Source: Mycobacterium sp. AT1 (GTDB taxonomy: Bacteria > Actinomycetota > Actinomycetes > Mycobacteriales > Mycobacteriaceae). Taken from it: 64,000 nucleotides of DNA. This document shows positions 50,798 to 57,811 of the stretch, piece after piece. The position numbers and the translations under genes were made by a program. The DNA is taken from contig NZ_MVOC01000036.1 in the NCBI RefSeq assembly GCF_002043095.1, positions 1-64,000 of the forward strand, read 5' to 3'. Positions within the stretch are counted from its first letter, which is position 1, and every line of letters begins with the position of its first letter. A model generated the notes under the pieces. The model had not been told where the DNA came from, did no database searches, and saw nothing but the letters and a program-made list of their open reading frames with translations.

Positions 50798-52204
50798 ATG
50801 CAGGAATACGACCTCGTCGTCATCGGCTCCGGCCCCGGCGGGCAGAAGGCGGCCATCGCGGCGGCCAAGCTGGGCAAGAGCGTCGCCGTCATCGAACGCG
50901 GTCTCATGCTCGGCGGCGTGTGCGTCAACACCGGCACCATTCCGTCCAAGACGCTCCGCGAGGCCGTGGTCTACCTCACCGGGATGAGCCAACGCGAGTT
51001 GTACGGCGCCAGCTACCGCGTCAAGGAGAAGATCACGCCCGCCGACCTGCTGGCGCGGACCCAGCACGTCATCGGTCGCGAGATCGACGTCGTCCGCTCA
51101 CAGTTGATGCGCAACCGGGTCGAGCTGTACGTCGGACACGCCCGCTTCGTCGACGCCCACACCGTGCAGGTCGAGGATCCCAGCCGGGCCGAGAGCGTCT
51201 CCGTGTCCGGCCGCAACATCGTCATCGCCACCGGCACCAAACCGCTACGGCCCTCAGGTGTCGAATTCGACGACTCCCGGGTGCTGGACTCAGACGGGAT
51301 CCTCGATCTCAAGACCATTCCGACGTCGATGGTGGTCGTCGGCGCCGGCGTGATCGGCATCGAGTACGCGTCGATGTTCGCCGCCCTCGGCACCAAGGTC
51401 ACCGTCGTCGAGAAGCGACCAACGATGCTGGACTTCTGCGACCCCGAAATCGTCGAAGCCCTGCGCTTCCACCTGCGCGACCTCGCCGTCACCTTCCGCT
51501 TCGGCGAGCAGGTCACCGGCGTGGACGTCGGCTCGACGGGCACCCTCACCACCCTGGCCAGCGGCAAGCAGATTCCTGCGGAGACCGTGATGTACTCCGC
51601 AGGCAGGCAGGGCCAGACCGAGCACCTCGATCTGGAGGCCGCCGGACTGGAGGCCGACGCCCGCGGCCGGATCTTCGTCGACGACGACTACCAGACCAAG
51701 GTCGACCACATCTACGCCGTCGGTGACGTCATCGGGTTCCCCGCGCTGGCGGCGACGTCGATGGACCAGGGCCGTTTGGCGGCCTACCACGCGTTCGGCG
51801 AGCCCTGTAAGGCCATGACGGAGCTACAGCCGATCGGCATCTACTCGATCCCCGAGGTGTCGTACGTGGGCGCCAGCGAGGTCGACCTGACCAAGGATTC
51901 GATCCCGTATGAGGTCGGGGTGTCACGCTACCGCGAGCTGGCCCGCGGCCAAATTGCCGGCGACTCCTACGGCATGCTCAAACTCCTGGTGTCCACCGAG
52001 GACTTGAAGCTCCTCGGCGTCCACATTTTTGGCACCAACGCCACCGAGATGGTGCACATCGGGCAGGCGGTGATGGGCTGCGGCGGGACGGTCGAGTATC
52101 TGGTCGACGCGGTGTTCAACTACCCGACGTTCTCGGAGGCCTACAAGGTCGCCGCACTCGACGTGATGAACAAGCTGCGCGCGTTGAGCCAGTTCAAGGC
52201 CTGA
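50798..52204 (+). CDS. sthA: Soluble pyridine nucleotide transhydrogenase SthA
   Basis: A 468-residue FAD enzyme of the dithiol-disulfide oxidoreductase family that moves hydride between NADPH and NAD+. The FAD site is LVVIGSGPGGQKAAI, the NAD(P) site VVVGAGVIGIEYASMF. The redox-cysteine motif reads GGVCVNTGTIPSK: only one cysteine remains where reductases have CxxxxC, which is the mark of SthA. Length and wording match Rv2713. ATG 50798 (QEYDLVVIG) is chosen over ATG 50789 by family comparison. Convergent with the protease gene with no gap. Confidence 0.95.
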   Translation: MQEYDLVVIGSGPGGQKAAIAAAKLGKSVAVIERGLMLGGVCVNTGTIPSKTLREAVVYLTGMSQRELYGASYRVKEKITPADLLARTQHVIGREIDVVRSQLMRNRVELYVGHARFVDAHTVQVEDPSRAESVSVSGRNIVIATGTKPLRPSGVEFDDSRVLDSDGILDLKTIPTSMVVVGAGVIGIEYASMFAALGTKVTVVEKRPTMLDFCDPEIVEALRFHLRDLAVTFRFGEQVTGVDVGSTGTLTTLASGKQIPAETVMYSAGRQGQTEHLDLEAAGLEADARGRIFVDDDYQTKVDHIYAVGDVIGFPALAATSMDQGRLAAYHAFGEPCKAMTELQPIGIYSIPEVSYVGASEVDLTKDSIPYEVGVSRYRELARGQIAGDSYGMLKLLVSTEDLKLLGVHIFGTNATEMVHIGQAVMGCGGTVEYLVDAVFNYPTFSEAYKVAALDVMNKLRALSQFKA

Positions 52205-53005
52205 TCAGCAGTCGTCTTCGAAGGCCGACGGCGCGTCGTCGGCCGGACCGCCGGCTTCGGCCCGCGCGAGCAACCGCACGATCGCGTCGCCGAAGGGGGG
52301 CGTGTAGGACACGGTCTCGTCGCAACCACCGCCGTCGAGGCCCCCGGTGATGCCGACCACCGTGGTGCCTGCCAGCCACGGCGACCCGCTGGTGCCGTCG
52401 ACGAGACCGGCACACCGGATCTCCGGATACCCGCGGTCGAGACTGACACGTGCGGTGCATCCCACCGGAGGTCCCCCGACGCCCAGCCCGTAGCCCGTCA
52501 CCGCGACGTCGGTTCCCGGCTGCGGCGACGACCCCACCGTCAGTCCCCCACCGACGGTGCTCTCGACCGACCCGTCGTCCTGACGACTCACCCTGGCGAC
52601 GGCGAAATCCGCGAGCGGGTCCTGGTCCGCCATCCACCGAGGATCCAGGTACACCTCGTCGACGTGCCAAAACTCTTGCGGTGCAGCACTGTCGTCAAAG
52701 CCAGGCACGAACCACGCGTCGACGCCGGCGGCCAGACAGTGCGCCGCGGTCAGAATCAGGTCGGCCGTGGTCGAATGCACCACCGACGCCGAGCACGTGT
52801 GCAACGCCTGGCCGTCCAGGAAGATCGCACCGACGCGTTGGTTCGGCGCCGTGGGCTGTGCCGTGACGGTCGCCGTGACGGCGGGCGTACGCGGCGTCGC
52901 GGCCGCCGAGGAGGTCGAGGCCGTCCGTTGCGGGGCGCCGGGCTCGCCACATGCCGCCGCCAGGACCGCCACGGCGGCGAGCAGAACGAACCTGGCGTGG
53001 CGCAT
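52205..53005 (-). CDS. Trypsin-like serine protease lipoprotein
   Basis: A 266-residue exported protein with a lipoprotein signal (FVLLAAVAVLAAACGEPG, lipobox LAAAC) and a chymotrypsin-fold protease. The triad is visible: His in LILTAAHCLA, Asp in DPLADFAVARVS, Ser in VDGTSGSPWLAG. Three or four cysteines may form disulfides. It is probably anchored to the outer face of the membrane. Start ATG 53005 or ATG 53011. Its stop abuts the sthA stop. I recall no such gene between sthA and the PAC2 gene in M. tuberculosis. Confidence 0.87.
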   Translation of the reverse strand: MRHARFVLLAAVAVLAAACGEPGAPQRTASTSSAAATPRTPAVTATVTAQPTAPNQRVGAIFLDGQALHTCSASVVHSTTADLILTAAHCLAAGVDAWFVPGFDDSAAPQEFWHVDEVYLDPRWMADQDPLADFAVARVSRQDDGSVESTVGGGLTVGSSPQPGTDVAVTGYGLGVGGPPVGCTARVSLDRGYPEIRCAGLVDGTSGSPWLAGTTVVGITGGLDGGGCDETVSYTPPFGDAIVRLLARAEAGGPADDAPSAFEDDC

Positions 53006-53154
53006 GATCATCCGATCTTGCCCGATGAATCCGTCGGCGGCAGTGGCTCCTGGAATGCGTTCATCGCCGGTGGGTGTTCCACGGTAAGCGTGGGGTCCCG
53101 GTCGCGGCATCCGCGAAGTGCGGGACACTAGAGGTCACTAGGAGGCGAGGCCGC

Positions 53155-54138
53155 ATGGCTGATCACCCAGAAAACCCAGGGCAGCACTACCAACCGGAGC
53201 ACACCGGGATCTACGAGCTGGAGTTCCCCGCTCCCCAGTTGTCGTCGGAGGACGGCCGCGGGCCGGTGATGATCCATGCGCTGGAGGGGTTCTCCGACGC
53301 CGGGCACGTGATCAAGATTGCGGCCGCGCATCTGAAGGACTCGCTGGACACCGAGCTGGTGGCCTCGTTCGCGATCGACGAGCTGCTGGACTACCGCTCC
53401 CGTCGACCGCTGATGACGTTCAAGACCGACCACTTCACCCACTACGACAATCCCGAGCTCAACCTCTACGCGCTGCACGACAGCGTCGGCACGCCGTTCT
53501 TGCTGCTCGCGGGTCTCGAGCCCGACCTTCGGTGGGAGCGGTTCATCACCGCGGTGCGGCTGCTGGCCGAACGGCTCGACGTGCGTCAGGTCATCGGTCT
53601 CGGCACCATTCCGATGGCGGTGCCCCACACGCGTCCGATCACGATGACCGCACACGCAGGCGACAAGGAGCTGATCGCCGAGCACCAGCCGTGGGTCGGC
53701 GAGGTCCAGGTGCCGGCCAGCGTGTCAAATCTTCTCGAGTACCGGATGACGCAACACGGTCACGATGCCGTCGGCTATACGGTGCACGTGCCCCATTACC
53801 TCGCCCAGACCGACTACCCGCCGGCGGCCGAGGCGCTGCTGGAACAGGTTGCCAAGACTGCGTCCCTGCGTCTGCCCCTCGGCCAACTCGCCGAGGCGGG
53901 CATGGAGGTCCACGCCAAGATCAACGAACAGGTCTCCTCCAGCGACGAGGTCGCTCAAGTGGTGACGGCGCTGGAGCACCAGTACGATGCTTTCGTTGCT
54001 GCCCAGGAGAACCGGTCGTTGCTGGCGCGTGACGAGGATTTGCCAAGTGGTGATGAACTCGGCGCCGAATTCGAGCGGTTCCTCGCCGAGCAGGCCGGAG
54101 ACGACTCCACGGGCGGGGACGGCGACACCCGGTCTTGA
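53155..54138 (+). CDS. PAC2 family protein
   Basis: A 327-residue protein of the PAC2 (proteasome assembly chaperone) family, equivalent to Rv2714. Visible segments: PVMIHALEGFSDAGHVIKIAAAHL, DELLDYRSRRPLMTF, and GLGTIPMAVPHTRPITMTAHA. The mycobacterial orthologue has a known structure but no firmly assigned function. ATG 53155 follows AGGAGG. It is likely co-transcribed with the hydrolase gene 43 bp downstream. Confidence 0.9.
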   Translation: MADHPENPGQHYQPEHTGIYELEFPAPQLSSEDGRGPVMIHALEGFSDAGHVIKIAAAHLKDSLDTELVASFAIDELLDYRSRRPLMTFKTDHFTHYDNPELNLYALHDSVGTPFLLLAGLEPDLRWERFITAVRLLAERLDVRQVIGLGTIPMAVPHTRPITMTAHAGDKELIAEHQPWVGEVQVPASVSNLLEYRMTQHGHDAVGYTVHVPHYLAQTDYPPAAEALLEQVAKTASLRLPLGQLAEAGMEVHAKINEQVSSSDEVAQVVTALEHQYDAFVAAQENRSLLARDEDLPSGDELGAEFERFLAEQAGDDSTGGDGDTRS

Positions 54139-54181
54139 CAGGGCCGCCTGACCAGGGCCCCCGACGACGAAGTTGGTAATC

Positions 54182-55204
54182 GTGACCGAGCGAAAGCCCA
54201 ACCTGCGACCCGTACGCGAGCTCACCCCGACGCTGCACTACAAGACCATCCACGGGTATCGGCGCGCGTACCGCATCGCCGGATCCGGTCCCGTGATCCT
54301 GTTGATTCACGGCATCGGCGACAACTCCACCACGTGGAGCACCGTGCAGTCGAAGCTCGCCCAGAGGTTCACCGTGATTGCACCGGACCTGTTGGGTCAC
54401 GGCAAGTCCGACAAGCCGCGCGCCGACTACTCGGTCGCCGCGTATGCCAACGGCATGCGCGACCTTCTCAGCGTGCTCGACGTCGAGCGGGTCACCGTCG
54501 TGGGCCACTCGCTCGGCGGCGGCGTCGCCATGCAGTTCGCCTACCAGTTTCCGCAGTTGGTGGATCGGCTGATCCTCGTCGGCTCCGGCGGGGTCACGAA
54601 GGACGTCAACGTCGCACTCCGCATCGCGTCAATGCCGCTGGGCACCGAGGCACTGGCGCTGCTGCGGCTTCCGCTCGTCCTGCCGGCTCTGCAGGTGGTC
54701 GGGCGTCTCGGCGGTTCGCTGCTCGGTTCGACCGGCGTCGGCCGCGACATCCCGGACATGTTGCGGATTCTCGCCGACCTGCCGGAACCGACGGCATCCT
54801 CCGCATTTGCCAGAACGCTGCGCGCGGTGGTGGACTGGCGCGGGCAGGTCGTCACCATGCTCGACCGATGTTATTTGACCGAATCGGTTCCCGTGCAATT
54901 GATTTGGGGCTCACAAGATTCGGTGATCCCGGTCAGCCATGCGCACATGGCCCACACCGCCATGCCGGGTGCCCAACTCGAGATCTTCGAAGGCTCCGGA
55001 CACTTCCCCTTCCACGACGATCCCGATCGCTTCGTCGAAATCGTCGAAAAGTTCATCGGCGCTACCGATCCCGCCGTTTACGACCAGGACGCGCTGCGCA
55101 ACCTGTTGCGCTCCGGTGTCAGCGAAGACGGTCTCACGGGCTCCATCGACTCCCGCGTCGCGGTACTCGACGCCCTGGGGGCCGACGAACGCAGCGCCAC
55201 CTGA
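54182..55204 (+). CDS. Alpha/beta hydrolase (Rv2715-like)
   Basis: A 340-residue alpha/beta hydrolase. Oxyanion strand VILLIHGIGDNSTTW, G-x-S-x-G elbow TVVGHSLGGGVAMQFA, acid in IWGSQDSVIPVSH and catalytic His in EGSGHFPFHDDP are all present, so it should be active on an ester or similar bond. Starts at GTG 54182 (TERKPNLRPV), equal to the M. tuberculosis protein; TTG 54173 is an alternative. Substrate unknown. Follows the PAC2 gene. Confidence 0.9.
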   Translation: MTERKPNLRPVRELTPTLHYKTIHGYRRAYRIAGSGPVILLIHGIGDNSTTWSTVQSKLAQRFTVIAPDLLGHGKSDKPRADYSVAAYANGMRDLLSVLDVERVTVVGHSLGGGVAMQFAYQFPQLVDRLILVGSGGVTKDVNVALRIASMPLGTEALALLRLPLVLPALQVVGRLGGSLLGSTGVGRDIPDMLRILADLPEPTASSAFARTLRAVVDWRGQVVTMLDRCYLTESVPVQLIWGSQDSVIPVSHAHMAHTAMPGAQLEIFEGSGHFPFHDDPDRFVEIVEKFIGATDPAVYDQDALRNLLRSGVSEDGLTGSIDSRVAVLDALGADERSAT

Positions 55205-55236
55205 CTCACGCCACCTTCGCCGCGTAGCATCGACGG

Positions 55237-55935
55237 ATGGCATTGGACGTTAGCGTGCTGCGGGTCTTCACCAACGCGGACGGCGAGCATGGCAATCCCC
55301 TTGGTGTCGTCGACGCCAGCCTGGTGGCACCCGCCGACCGGCAGCGGGTCGCCGCCGAATTGGGTTACAGCGAAACGATATTCGTCGCCCTTCCAGCCGC
55401 GGGCACGCAGACCACGACGGCGCACATCTTCACCCCGACGCTGGAATTGCCATTCGCCGGGCACCCGACGGTCGGCGCGTCGTGGTGGTTGAAGGATCGC
55501 GGCACTCCCGTCAACACGTTGCAGGTGCCCGCCGGCGTGGTGCGCGTCGCCTATGACCAACTGGCGGACGGGGAATTCACGGTGATCACCGCGCGCGCCG
55601 AATGGGCACCTGATTTCTCGGTCTACGACATGGACTCGGTCGACGACGTCCTGAACGCCGATCCCGACGACTATCGGGATGCGGCCGAGCACTACGTCTG
55701 GGCCTGGATCGACGAGCGAGAGGGAACGATTCGGTCGCGCATGTTCGCCAGCGACCTGGGAATTCCCGAGGACGAGGCGACCGGTGCTGGCGCCGTTCGC
55801 ATCACCGACCACCTCAGCCGCGATCTCGTCATCACGCAGGGAAAGGGCTCGGAGTTGCGCACCGGGTGGAGCGCGGACGGTTGGGTGACGGTTGCGGGCC
55901 GTGTCGTCGACGACGGCGTCCGGCGGCTCGACTAA
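55237..55935 (+). CDS. PhzF family isomerase/epimerase-like protein
   Basis: A 232-residue protein with the PhzF two-lobed diaminopimelate-epimerase fold. Conserved parts are VFTNADGEHGNPLGVV, the catalytic Glu in GYSETIFVALP, PTLELPFAGHPTVGASW and EATGAGAVRITDHL. Reaction unknown; relatives isomerise unsaturated acids. It is shorter than typical PhzF (about 280). TAGCAT (55225-55230) six bases before ATG 55237 predicts a leaderless mRNA. Equivalent to Rv2716. Convergent with nrdR, 5 bp apart; the gene I recall between them (Rv2717c, nitrobindin-like) is missing. Confidence 0.88.
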   Translation: MALDVSVLRVFTNADGEHGNPLGVVDASLVAPADRQRVAAELGYSETIFVALPAAGTQTTTAHIFTPTLELPFAGHPTVGASWWLKDRGTPVNTLQVPAGVVRVAYDQLADGEFTVITARAEWAPDFSVYDMDSVDDVLNADPDDYRDAAEHYVWAWIDEREGTIRSRMFASDLGIPEDEATGAGAVRITDHLSRDLVITQGKGSELRTGWSADGWVTVAGRVVDDGVRRLD

Positions 55936-55939
55936 CGCG

Positions 55940-56401
55940 TCAGGTCGACGGCACGCCGCGATGTGCGCGAAGCGCCTCGATCTCGCGTTCGAAGTCGGCT
56001 GCGGACGAGAAGGACCGGTACACCGAGGCGAAGCGCAGGTACGCGACTTCGTCGAGATCGCGTAGGGGGCCCAGGATCGCCAGGCCAACCTCGTTGCTGG
56101 GAATCTCCGGCGAGCCTGCGGCCCGCACGGCATCCTCTACTTGTTGCGCCAGCAGGTTGAGGGCGTCGTCGTCGACGTCGCGGCCCTGGCAGGCACGCCG
56201 CACGCCCTTGATGACCTTCTCGCGGCTGAACGGTTCGGTGACACCGCTGCGCTTGACGACGGCGAGCACGGCGGTCTCGACGGTGGTGAAGCGACGGCCA
56301 CACTCCGGGCACGACCGGCGACGCCGAATCGCTTGGCCTTCATCGGCTTCGCGGGAGTCCACGACGCGTGAATCTGGGTTTCGACAGAACGGACAGTGCA
56401 T
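55940..56401 (-). CDS. nrdR: Transcriptional repressor NrdR
   Basis: A 153-residue repressor of ribonucleotide reductase genes. The zinc ribbon has Cys3, Cys6, Cys31 and Cys34 (CPFC and CPEC), and an ATP-cone follows (about 46-136, VVKRSGVTEPFSREKVIKGVR) that senses ATP/dATP. ATG 56401 follows AAGGAGCGGAG. It is downstream of chiZ on the same strand, beside lexA, which links nucleotide supply to the DNA-damage genes. No NrdR-box pair was seen nearby. Confidence 0.96.
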   Translation of the reverse strand: MHCPFCRNPDSRVVDSREADEGQAIRRRRSCPECGRRFTTVETAVLAVVKRSGVTEPFSREKVIKGVRRACQGRDVDDDALNLLAQQVEDAVRAAGSPEIPSNEVGLAILGPLRDLDEVAYLRFASVYRSFSSAADFEREIEALRAHRGVPST

Positions 56402-56487
56402 CTCCGCTCCTTCGCCGCGCGCACCTACTAAGGACGCATACGAGCGTACCGTCGCACGGCAGCCAGTTTGACGGCGCATGCCGCGGA

Positions 56488-56943
56488 TCACCCAACCGGC
56501 GCTATGAGCGTCTGCCCGGCGTCGACCGCGGCCGTCTTCAACTCGTTCAGGTCGCGGATCTCGTCGACGACCGATCCCACCGACGCGTCGGGTGCGATCC
56601 GCTGCGCCAACTGCTCCAGCGACTCGCCGGCCTGAACCTGCACCACGGCAAGCCGCGGCGGAACGGTCGCGGGCGACTCCGGAGCCGCCATTTCGGCGAC
56701 CAACCCGAGCCACACCGTGATGCCTGCGGCGACGAGCGCAAGGACGACGGTCGTGAGCGGAGTGACCTTCTTGCGACGGTTGGAGGCCCGCGACATCAGC
56801 ACCCCGGTGCCCCGATAGTTGAGTGGGGCGCCCGACGGCCGATGGGGCTGCGGGCCGCGCCGCGCCGCGGCCGCCGTTCGCCGCACCGGCCGCATGGGGC
56901 GCACGACGAGGTCGGTGGGGTCTTCTCGGGTGATGATCGTCAT
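56488..56943 (-). CDS. chiZ: LysM membrane protein ChiZ (SOS division inhibitor)
   Basis: A 151-residue single-pass membrane protein with a disordered Arg/Pro-rich cytoplasmic head of about 60 residues (VVRPMRPVRRTAAAARRG), one helix (LTTVVLALVAAGITVWLGLVA) and an outer LysM domain (VVQVQAGESLEQLAQRIAPD). M. tuberculosis ChiZ (Rv2719c) is a LexA-controlled protein that blocks cell division during DNA damage and was reported to act on cell wall. ATG 56943 follows GGAAAGG. Three LexA-like boxes and a TATCAT -10 hexamer lie within 90 bp upstream. Confidence 0.92.
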   Translation of the reverse strand: MTIITREDPTDLVVRPMRPVRRTAAAARRGPQPHRPSGAPLNYRGTGVLMSRASNRRKKVTPLTTVVLALVAAGITVWLGLVAEMAAPESPATVPPRLAVVQVQAGESLEQLAQRIAPDASVGSVVDEIRDLNELKTAAVDAGQTLIAPVG

Positions 56944-56970
56944 CTCGCGGGCCTTTCCAGTGGTGATGAA

Positions 56971-57029
56971 TCGCTCTTGTGTTCGAATGATAATCGCTCA
57001 AGTGTTCGATGACTAGAACACGTGATCGA
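56971..57029. promoter_or_regulatory. Three LexA-like boxes upstream of chiZ
   Basis: TCGCTC-TTGT-GTTCGA (56971-56986), TCGCTC-AAGT-GTTCGA (56994-57009) and TAGAAC-ACGT-GATCGA (57014-57029) each match the mycobacterial LexA site TCGAAC-N4-GTTCGA with two mismatches. The first two are near-identical repeats 23 bp apart. The minus-strand -10 TATCAT of chiZ (56987-56992) falls between boxes one and two. Confidence 0.65.
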
Positions 57030-57084
57030 ACTGTTGCAAACGCTAGCGGCACCCACCGACAAGTCGCCCCGGCCGCGACACGCC

Positions 57085-57100
57085 TCGAACACATGTTTGA
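57085..57100. promoter_or_regulatory. LexA box of lexA
   Basis: TCGAAC-ACAT-GTTTGA matches the SOS box TCGAAC-N4-GTTCGA at 15 of 16 consensus-or-free positions. It lies 20 bp before the lexA -10 element, fitting autoregulation. Confidence 0.85.
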
Positions 57101-57132
57101 TTCTTCCGCGAGGGAGGACTAGATTCGGCGCC

Positions 57133-57801
57133 ATGAGTGACAGCAACGAGACGGTTCTGACCGAACGTCAGCGCACCATCCTCGAGGTCATCCGGAGCTC
57201 GGTCATGACCCGCGGATATCCACCGAGCATCCGCGAGATCGGTGATGCCGTCGGTCTCACCTCGACGTCGTCGGTCGCCCACCAGCTCCGCACCCTCGAG
57301 CGCAAGGGCTACCTGCGTCGCGACGCCAACCGCCCGCGCGCCGTCGACGTCCGGGCGGTCGACGATCCGTCCCGGCTGCCGGCACCCGCCGTCACCACCG
57401 ACGTCGCCGGGTCCGACGCACTACCCGTGCCCACCTTCGTCCCCGTGCTGGGCCGTATCGCCGCCGGCGGACCGATCCTGGCCGAGGAGGCCGTCGAAGA
57501 CGTCTTCCCCCTGCCGAAGGAACTGGTCGGCGAGGGTTCCCTGTTCCTGCTCAAGGTGGTCGGCGAGTCGATGGTGGACGCGGCGATCTGCGACGGTGAC
57601 TGGGTCGTCATCCGGCAGCAGAACGTCGCCGACAACGGCGACATCGTCGCCGCGATGATCGACGGTGAAGCCACGGTGAAGACCTTCAAGCGCACCGGCG
57701 GTCAGGTGTGGCTGATGCCCCACAACCCGGCATTCGACCCGATTCCCGGCAACGACGCGGCCATTCTCGGCAAGGTCGTCACCGTGATCCGCAAGATCTA
57801 G
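57133..57801 (+). CDS. lexA: SOS repressor LexA
   Basis: A 222-residue repressor-protease of the DNA-damage response. The N-terminal winged HTH (LTERQRTILEVIRSSVMTRG, PSIREIGDAVGLTSTSSVAHQL) is followed by the S24 peptidase domain: cleavage site Ala111-Gly112 (RIAAGGPI), nucleophile Ser146 (VVGESMVDAAI) and Lys183 (ATVKTFKR). RecA filaments trigger self-cleavage. ATG 57133 is preceded by TAGATT (57120-57125) at seven bases, and a LexA box at 57085. Divergent from chiZ. Confidence 0.98.
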   Translation: MSDSNETVLTERQRTILEVIRSSVMTRGYPPSIREIGDAVGLTSTSSVAHQLRTLERKGYLRRDANRPRAVDVRAVDDPSRLPAPAVTTDVAGSDALPVPTFVPVLGRIAAGGPILAEEAVEDVFPLPKELVGEGSLFLLKVVGESMVDAAICDGDWVVIRQQNVADNGDIVAAMIDGEATVKTFKRTGGQVWLMPHNPAFDPIPGNDAAILGKVVTVIRKI

Positions 57802-57811
57802 GCTCGACCGC

